DNA from: Gemmatimonadaceae bacterium
GTDB taxonomy: Bacteria; Latescibacterota; UBA2968; UBA8231
Reading direction: 5' to 3'
NCBI GenBank assembly: GCA_002726335.1
Contig: PBSR01000200.1
Location: 1 to 10,956 of the forward strand
Length of the DNA stretch: 10,956 nt
The translations under genes and the position numbers were made by a program. How positions within the stretch are numbered: position 1 is the first letter of the stretch; every line of letters begins with the position of its first letter. The notes beneath the pieces are model-generated. The model had not been told where the DNA came from. It saw only the letters and a program-made list of their open reading frames with translations, and did no database searches. Shown piece by piece: positions 5,766 through 10,956 of the stretch.

Positions 5766-7079
5766 ATGTCGAATCCACTACCACCCGTCGTGCGGATCGG
5801 CCAGGTGGCCGAGCACGAAGGCAGCGCCATCGAACTGCGCGGCTGGGTTTACAATGTCCGGCCCAGCGGCAAGCTCCACTTTGTGCAGGTGCGGGACGGC
5901 TCCGGGATCATCCAGTGTGTCGTGTTCAAAGGGGATGTCGAGCCGGAGATCTTTGCCGCCGCGGGTGAACTGACGCAGGAGTCCTCCGTTGTCGTTAAGG
6001 GCGAGGTGCGCGCGGATGTACGGTCGCCTCTGGGGTTTGAGCTCGGCGTTCAGTCGATCACCGTCGTCGACGTCGCCGAGGATTATCCGATCACGCCGAA
6101 GGATCACGGCATCGCTTTCCTCATGGAACACCGGCACCTGTGGTTGCGCTCGACACGACCCAACGCGGTGCTCCGTATCCGCGGCACGATCGTCGATGCC
6201 TGTCGGCAGTTCATGAGCCAGGAGGGGTTCCTGCTGATCGACGCGCCGGTGCTGACGCCCGCAGCGTGCGAGGGAACCACGACTCTCTTCGAGACCGATT
6301 ACTTCGGCGACACTGCGTACCTGACGCAAAGTGGTCAGCTCTACATGGAGGCAGCGGCCATGGCCTTCGGCAAGGTCTACTGCTTCGGACCCACCTTTCG
6401 TGCCGAGAAATCGAAGACCCGCAGGCATCTCACCGAATTTTGGATGATCGAGCCGGAGATGGCCTTCTGTGATCTGGCGCAGGATATGGAGATTGCCGAG
6501 GGCCTGGTGGCTCATGTGGCAACACGTGTACTGGCAGACTGTCGGGCGGAACTGGACCTGCTTGAGCGTGATACAGCGCCGCTGGAGAAAGTCGCCGCAG
6601 GCAGGCCCTTTCCACGACTGCGCTATGACGACGCTGTCGAGATCCTGCGGAGCAAGGGCAGTCAGATCGAGTGGGGGAGTGACCTCGGGGGGGAAGACGA
6701 GACCCTGCTCTCGGAAGACTTTGACACACCTGTACTCGTACATCGGTACCCGGCCGCGGTGAAGGCGTTCTACATGAAACAGGATCCGGAAGACGACCGG
6801 CTGGCTCTGTGTGTCGACATGCTGGCTCCGGAAGGCTACGGGGAGATCATCGGTGGGGGGCAGCGTGAAGACGATCTGGGCAAGCTGGAGAGGGGTATTG
6901 CCGCCCATGGCCTGCCGCGCGAAGCCTTCGAGTGGTATCTCGATCTGCGCAAGTACGGCTCGGTGCCGCATGCCGGTTTTGGCATGGGCATCGAGCGAGT
7001 TGTCGGCTGGCTATGCGGGTTGAAGCACGTACGCGAGACGATCCCGTTTCCCAGAACATTGCAGAGAATCTACCCATGA
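5766..7079 (+). CDS. asnS: Asparaginyl-tRNA synthetase
   Basis: AsnRS, a class IIb synthetase, attaches asparagine to tRNA-Asn using ATP. The 437-residue protein has the N-terminal OB-fold anticodon-binding domain (residues ~21-104, [33 protein letters not shown]) and the catalytic core. Motif 1 covers the [23 protein letters not shown] helix and the VLTP strand (128-164). The AsnRS-type [13 protein letters not shown] and [17 protein letters not shown] segments follow. Motif 2 is [24 protein letters not shown] (211-234) and motif 3 is [16 protein letters not shown] (404-419). [14 protein letters not shown] at the end is typical of AsnRS rather than AspRS. Its presence implies direct Asn-tRNA formation, although the sequence does not exclude a parallel GatCAB route. 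It lies 128 nt after pnp, behind a terminator, so it needs its own promoter or read-through; I found no clear promoter. Its TGA overlaps the leuS ATG. Confidence 0.96.
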   Translation: MSNPLPPVVRIGQVAEHEGSAIELRGWVYNVRPSGKLHFVQVRDGSGIIQCVVFKGDVEPEIFAAAGELTQESSVVVKGEVRADVRSPLGFELGVQSITVVDVAEDYPITPKDHGIAFLMEHRHLWLRSTRPNAVLRIRGTIVDACRQFMSQEGFLLIDAPVLTPAACEGTTTLFETDYFGDTAYLTQSGQLYMEAAAMAFGKVYCFGPTFRAEKSKTRRHLTEFWMIEPEMAFCDLAQDMEIAEGLVAHVATRVLADCRAELDLLERDTAPLEKVAAGRPFPRLRYDDAVEILRSKGSQIEWGSDLGGEDETLLSEDFDTPVLVHRYPAAVKAFYMKQDPEDDRLALCVDMLAPEGYGEIIGGGQREDDLGKLERGIAAHGLPREAFEWYLDLRKYGSVPHAGFGMGIERVVGWLCGLKHVRETIPFPRTLQRIYP

Positions 7080-10006
7080 CAACGGCGGATGCCGGCGCCA
7101 GTGGTGCCTACGACTATCGGCGCATCGAGCAGCGATGGCGCCAATACTGGCTCGAGCACGGTACCTACCGGACGGCCGCCCCCGGTGACGATGGATACGA
7201 TCCGGATCGCCCCCGTTGCTACGTTCTCGACATGTTTCCCTACCCCAGTGGGGAGGGCTTGCATGTGGGCCACCCCAAGGGGTATATCGCCAGCGACATC
7301 TACAGTCGCTTCAAGCGGATGTCGGGCTACAACGTGCTGCATCCCATGGGCTTCGACAGCTTTGGCTTACCCGCTGAGCAGTACGCTGTCGAGCACAACA
7401 TCCATCCCGCCGTGGCAACGGCCAGGAGTATCGATCACTACCGGGATCAACTGCAGTTTCTCGGTCTTGGTTACGATTGGGATCGCGAGATCGCCACCTC
7501 CAACGAAGACTACTACCGCTGGACACAGTGGATCTTCCAGCAGTTGTTCGATGCCTGGTACGATCCCGAGTGTGAGTGGCAGGACGAGGCGGGCAGAACA
7601 ATAGCAGGACGAGGACGGCCGCTCGCCGACCTGGCCGCCTCCTTCGACTCCGGGGATCGGGGCTTGAGCCCGGCGGATCGTCAGGCTCTTGCGGGCTTGA
7701 GGTCCGACACGACGAACTGCGTGTGGTCCGATCTGGCCGTAGCCGAACGGGAGCAGGTTCTCAACACCTACCGGATGGCCTACCAGAAGGAAGTCACCGT
7801 CAACTGGTGTCCACGGCTGGGAACGGTTCTGGCCAACGAGGAGGTCACCACCGAGGGGCACAGCGAAGTCGGAGATTACCCCGTCTACAAACGGCCCTTC
7901 AAGCAATGGATGTTACGCATTACGGCGTATGCCGATCGGCTGCTGGAGGATCTCGACGCCGGCGAGCTCCCTGACGGCAAGGGGGGGACCTACGCGCTGG
8001 ACTGGCCCGAACCGATCAAGTTGATGCAGCGGAACTGGATCGGCCGCAGTGAAGGTGGCCGGGTCCTCTTCGAACTTCTCGGTGTGACCTCGACGGACAA
8101 GGTGGAGCTCGAGGCCTTCACGACCCGTCCGGACACCCTCTTCGGGGCGACTTTCATGGTCGTCGCACCCGAGCACCCACTGGTCACGGTCGGGGACTCT
8201 GCGTATGCCGTCCCGGCCGAATGGCCGCAGGAGACCGACCCGCGATGGCGGGGCGACACTCCTGACCTGGATCCGCAGGCGGCGGTGACAGCCTACGTCA
8301 GGTCGGCAGCCCTGACCCGGACCGACGCCAGGGCCGCGGAACAGGACAAGGAGAAGACGGGGGTCTTCAGTGGGCTCTACGCGCTCAACCCGGTCAATGG
8401 CGAGGGCGTGCCGGTCTTTGTCGCCGACTATGTCAGCATGGACTACGGTACGGGTGCCATCATGGCGGTCCCCGCCCACGACGATCGCGACCACGCCTTC
8501 GCGGAAAAGTACGGTCTGCCCATCATCGAGGTCGTCGAAGCGCCGGAGGGCACCGAAGAAAAGTGCTTTACCGGCCACGGCGTGTCCATCAACTCGCCCC
8601 TCCAGGGCGCTGACTCTGCCTTCGCCATCAACGGCCTGCCGACGGCCCAGGCACAGGCGAAGATTGTCACCGCTCTGCAGGAGGCAGGTGTGGGCGGAGA
8701 GGCGGTTGGCTTCCGCCTGCGGGACTGGGTCTTCTCACGTCAACGCTACTGGGGAGAACCGTTCCCACTGGCCAATCATCCCGAGGGCTACCCCGTGGTC
8801 ACCGATATGCCCGTGCTGTTGCCGGACATGGAGGACTTCAAGCCTACCACATCCGATGATCCGGACACGCCCGTGACACCGCCTCTGGGGCGTGCCGAGG
8901 CCGATTGGGCCCGGGTGGATGTGAACGGTGTGCCGTGCGAGAGAGAACTGAACGTGATGCCCCAATGGGCCGGTTCGTGCTGGTACTATCTGCGCTTCAT
9001 CGACCCGCACAATAAAACGGCATTCTGTGATGCGGAGAAGGAGCGGGCCTTCATGCCCGTCGATCTCTACGTCGGTGGCGCCGAACACGCGGTCCTGCAT
9101 CTGCTCTACGCACGTTTCTGGCACAAGATGCTCTTTGATCTGGGGCACGTGTCCTCACCCGAGCCGTTCAAGAAACAGTTCAGCCAGGGTATGATCACGG
9201 CGGATGCCTTCACCGACGAGCGTGGTGTCTACATCGATATCCGCAAGGTGGAGTTCGACGCCGCCGGCGAGCCGATGCATGCCGAGACCGGTCAGAAGCT
9301 GAAGCGTTTCCGCGGCAAGATGGGCAAGCGCTACAAGAATGGTCTGCCTCCGGAAGAAGTGGGGGAGGAGTATGGCGTGGATACGCTGCGCCTCTATGAG
9401 ATGTACATGGGGCCGCTGGAGCAGAGCGCTCCGTGGAGTATGGAAGGGATCCGCGGGATGCAGCGATTCCTGCAGCGAGTGTGGCGTAACCTGATCGACG
9501 CCGACGGGGGCACCAAGGTCGACGGAGCCAATGCCTCTCAGGAATTGAGATCCCAGCTGCACGCCACGATCGCTGTCGTCGGCGAGCATCTGGAAGGTCT
9601 GCGCTTCAACACCGCCATCGCCGCGCTCATCAAGCTGAACAATGAGCTGGTGGCTCTCGAGCGAATCCCTGAAGAGGTGGCCCGGGCTCTCATACTCATG
9701 CTGGCTCCGCTGGCTCCGCATATCGGTGAGGAGCTGTGGGAGCGCTGTGGCTTTGACGGGGGAGTTCTGGCCCGTCAGCAGTGGCCGGTCCATGACGAGA
9801 CACTGCTGCTCCAGGATACCGTGTCCCTGCCTGTTCAGGTCAACGGCAAGATGCGGGCAACCGTTGAGGTAGCAACCGACATTTCGGAACAGGCTCTGAA
9901 GGAGCAGGTACTGGCGCTGGAGAGCGTCCGTCGGTTTCTTCCGGAGTCAGGGGAAATCCGGCGCTTCATCATCGTCCCCGGAAAGATCGTCAACGTCGTC
10001 GCCTGA
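7076..10006 (+). CDS. leuS: Leucyl-tRNA synthetase
   Basis: LeuRS, a class Ia synthetase with editing, charges tRNA-Leu. The 976-residue protein shows the HIGH-type motif [17 protein letters not shown] (HVGH 63-66), [30 protein letters not shown], and [13 protein letters not shown] before the CP1 editing domain. That domain has the Thr-rich [10 protein letters not shown] (349-358) and [19 protein letters not shown] (H468, D469). Then come the core segments [18 protein letters not shown] and [15 protein letters not shown], the tRNA-binding C-terminal helices and the small C-terminal domain ([14 protein letters not shown]). The KMSKS loop reads KMGKR (748-752). The E. coli zinc cysteines near residue 280 are missing, and an extra segment (~165-220) resembles actinobacterial LeuRS. 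The start is the ATG overlapping the asnS stop as ATGA, implying translational coupling; an upstream in-frame GTG would lie inside asnS. No terminator follows. Confidence 0.97.
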   Translation: MTTADAGASGAYDYRRIEQRWRQYWLEHGTYRTAAPGDDGYDPDRPRCYVLDMFPYPSGEGLHVGHPKGYIASDIYSRFKRMSGYNVLHPMGFDSFGLPAEQYAVEHNIHPAVATARSIDHYRDQLQFLGLGYDWDREIATSNEDYYRWTQWIFQQLFDAWYDPECEWQDEAGRTIAGRGRPLADLAASFDSGDRGLSPADRQALAGLRSDTTNCVWSDLAVAEREQVLNTYRMAYQKEVTVNWCPRLGTVLANEEVTTEGHSEVGDYPVYKRPFKQWMLRITAYADRLLEDLDAGELPDGKGGTYALDWPEPIKLMQRNWIGRSEGGRVLFELLGVTSTDKVELEAFTTRPDTLFGATFMVVAPEHPLVTVGDSAYAVPAEWPQETDPRWRGDTPDLDPQAAVTAYVRSAALTRTDARAAEQDKEKTGVFSGLYALNPVNGEGVPVFVADYVSMDYGTGAIMAVPAHDDRDHAFAEKYGLPIIEVVEAPEGTEEKCFTGHGVSINSPLQGADSAFAINGLPTAQAQAKIVTALQEAGVGGEAVGFRLRDWVFSRQRYWGEPFPLANHPEGYPVVTDMPVLLPDMEDFKPTTSDDPDTPVTPPLGRAEADWARVDVNGVPCERELNVMPQWAGSCWYYLRFIDPHNKTAFCDAEKERAFMPVDLYVGGAEHAVLHLLYARFWHKMLFDLGHVSSPEPFKKQFSQGMITADAFTDERGVYIDIRKVEFDAAGEPMHAETGQKLKRFRGKMGKRYKNGLPPEEVGEEYGVDTLRLYEMYMGPLEQSAPWSMEGIRGMQRFLQRVWRNLIDADGGTKVDGANASQELRSQLHATIAVVGEHLEGLRFNTAIAALIKLNNELVALERIPEEVARALILMLAPLAPHIGEELWERCGFDGGVLARQQWPVHDETLLLQDTVSLPVQVNGKMRATVEVATDISEQALKEQVLALESVRRFLPESGEIRRFIIVPGKIVNVVA

Positions 10007-10043
10007 ATCGGTTGGAGGCAGATTCGTATCCCGCCATCACGCA

Positions 10044-10071
10044 TAGGCATATAACGCGCATTACGTCACCC
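10044..10071 (+). repeat. Candidate recombinase core site 1 (dif-like, 11-6-11)
   Basis: The site reads TAGGCATATAA, then the six-base centre CGCGCA, then TTACGTCACCC. The inner TAA-N6-TTA symmetry is that of Xer dif sites, and the left arm keeps the GC...ATAA of E. coli dif. It is paired with an inverted partner at 10094-10121 that shares 9 of 11 bases in the TTACGTCA arm. Assignment rests on pattern and on the adjacent tyrosine recombinase; it is not demonstrated. Confidence 0.35.
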
Positions 10072-10093
10072 GACGCGTCGAGAAATCAGCTTG

Positions 10094-10121
10094 TGTTGAC
10101 GTAATGTTCATTATTGGGCAC
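10094..10121 (-). repeat. Candidate recombinase core site 2 (dif-like, inverted to site 1)
   Basis: Read on the - strand the site is GTGCCCAATAA, centre TGAACA, then TTACGTCAACA. The last arm matches the XerD arm of E. coli dif (TTATGTTAAAT) at TTA, GT and AA, 7 of 11 positions. It lies 19 nt beyond the recombinase stop codon and 22 bp from site 1. Single-recombinase systems such as XerS/difSL and XerH/difH place their site beside the gene, which makes this placement suggestive. Confidence 0.4.
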
Positions 10122-10140
10122 AGCGCGCTGGAGTAGTGAT

Positions 10141-10956
10141 TCAGCGGATGTGTATGTAGTCCGAGGCGTTGTCCGTCAGGCGCTCCCGGTTCTCATAGTA
10201 GCGCATCGTTGTCTTGAGGTCCTTGTGCCGCAGGTGGGCCTGGACCTGCTGTGGCTTGGCGCCACCTTCGATAGACATGGTGCAGCAGGTGTGGCGGAAC
10301 ATGTGAGCGGTGACGTTTCTCGTGATGCCGGCCCGTTTGGCATACCGACGGACGATGAGATTGATCGACTGATCGGTTATGGGAGATCCGTGAGACTGAT
10401 TGCGGGACAACGAGATAAACACCTTTCCCTGGACTGAGTGGCGGTGCTGTTCCAGGGTCTGCCTGTAGTCGTGCAGGTAGTGCAGGACCAGCGGCTGCAG
10501 TTTGATATCCTGAGCGACGCCAGACTTGGTTTCGGGCAGGTGGAGGATCTGGAAGGCGCCGTCTTCACCAAAGTCACCCCAGCTGATGTTGGCGATCTCG
10601 GAGCGACGCAGGCCGCCGAAGGTCAACAGGTGCAGAATGGCCAGGTCGCGGGCTCGACGCAACTCGTCCTGCTCGTCTCCGGCAGCGTCCAGAATTCGCT
10701 GGAGATCCATCCGGGTCAGCGATTTTCCACTCACAGCGTCGTCTACGCGATAGCCTTTGACGAGGGTTGAATCCGCGGGGTTCTTGTCGATCACACCCGT
10801 GGCGACCATCATGCGGAAGAACGCTTTGAGGCTGGCGAGCTTGCGGTTGATCGTCGTGCGCTTGCGGCCCAGGGCCGCCAGCGAGTTTCGGTACTCGATG
10901 ATATCAGCGAATGTGATCGCGTGCACGTCATCCGGAGTGATACGGTCGCCGTCGAA
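10141..10956 (-). CDS. Tyrosine recombinase / integrase, XerC/D-like (N-terminus outside window)
   Basis: Tyrosine recombinases cut and rejoin DNA at specific sites through a 3'-phosphotyrosine. The frame is open to the window edge with 271 residues visible; the GTG at 10926 is not needed as a start because the SAM-like core-binding domain continues upstream (ITPDDVHAITFADIIEYRNSLAAL, then RTTINRKLASLKAFFRMM and GVIDKNPADS). The catalytic domain has all six residues, numbered from that GTG: R107 in GGLRRSEI, K134 in ETKSG, H208 and R211 in AHMFRH, H234 in HLRHKD, and nucleophile Y243 in TTMRYYE. The protein ends IHIR. It converges on leuS and lies next to two inverted dif-like sites. It could be a housekeeping Xer protein or the integrase of an element extending beyond the window; the HLRHKD...TTMRYYE form, versus LGH in XerD, leans to the latter. 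No composition break is obvious. Confidence 0.9.
   Translation of the reverse strand, partial: FDGDRITPDDVHAITFADIIEYRNSLAALGRKRTTINRKLASLKAFFRMMVATGVIDKNPADSTLVKGYRVDDAVSGKSLTRMDLQRILDAAGDEQDELRRARDLAILHLLTFGGLRRSEIANISWGDFGEDGAFQILHLPETKSGVAQDIKLQPLVLHYLHDYRQTLEQHRHSVQGKVFISLSRNQSHGSPITDQSINLIVRRYAKRAGITRNVTAHMFRHTCCTMSIEGGAKPQQVQAHLRHKDLKTTMRYYENRERLTDNASDYIHIR

Larger units (their letters stand above)
10007..10140. other. Palindrome-rich intergenic region between convergent leuS and recombinase genes
   Basis: No gene fits in these 134 nt. The stretch holds a perfect 10-bp inverted repeat, CATTACGTCA (10059-10068) against TGACGTAATG (10097-10106). It also has two 10-bp perfect palindromes, CGACGCGTCG (10071-10080) and CAGCGCGCTG (10121-10130), and the near-palindrome TAATGTTCATTA (10102-10113). 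There is no T-run on either strand, so it does not look like an intrinsic terminator for either convergent gene, and no tRNA gene is present. Confidence 0.7.

Noticed and set aside
5778..6971. 397-codon open frame on the - strand opposite asnS
   Set aside because: It is a shadow of AsnRS, whose motifs 1-3 are intact on the + strand; the antisense product resembles nothing I recognise.
10049..10112. Integron attC-like site (paired inverted cores near a tyrosine recombinase)
   Set aside because: The terminal cores do not fit RYYYAAC and GTTRRRY (ATATAAC and GTTCATT), and the recombinase shows no evident integron-integrase insertion. A dif-like reading fits better.

Overview
The window is about 11 kb of GC-rich bacterial chromosome (no replicon ends, phage structural genes or CRISPR). 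It carries a classic housekeeping cluster for translation and RNA metabolism on the + strand, followed by a tyrosine recombinase gene on the - strand. Gene content does not fix the phylum. The ribosomal protein S15 variant (DFAT where E. coli has DHHS) and a LeuRS resembling the actinobacterial type suggest an uncultured or lesser-known lineage, but this is only a hint.

Layout: 2-1024 is the 3' part of infB (IF2). Then come ylxP (DUF503), rbfA, truB and a short ribF-like gene encoding only the riboflavin kinase domain, all tightly spaced (gaps of 4-26 nt) and surely one operon. rpsO (TTG start) follows after 62 nt. Its stop codon is embedded in the left end of a perfect 61-bp palindromic element with TA ends. 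A 213-nt structured leader precedes pnp (PNPase), which closes with a strong intrinsic terminator. Beyond the terminator, asnS and leuS overlap by four bases (ATGA) and form a two-gene aminoacyl-tRNA synthetase unit. The last kilobase holds a 134-nt intergenic stretch dense in palindromes and then a convergent XerC/D-like tyrosine recombinase whose N-terminus runs off the window.

How the genes fit together: IF2 (initiation), RbfA (30S maturation), TruB (tRNA psi55) and S15 (30S platform assembly) serve ribosome and tRNA biogenesis. PNPase turns over RNA, and AsnRS and LeuRS charge tRNAs. Riboflavin kinase is the usual metabolic passenger of truB operons, but here it lacks the FAD synthetase half.

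Most worth a second look: (1) two dif-like, 11-6-11 sites in inverted orientation directly downstream of the recombinase; (2) the 61-bp palindrome sitting exactly at a CTAG target with TA duplication, so that the rpsO stop codon survives insertion; (3) the monofunctional riboflavin kinase in the ribF slot; (4) the KMGKR variant of the LeuRS KMSKS loop. I did not find convincing evidence for a wholly new multi-gene system in this window.
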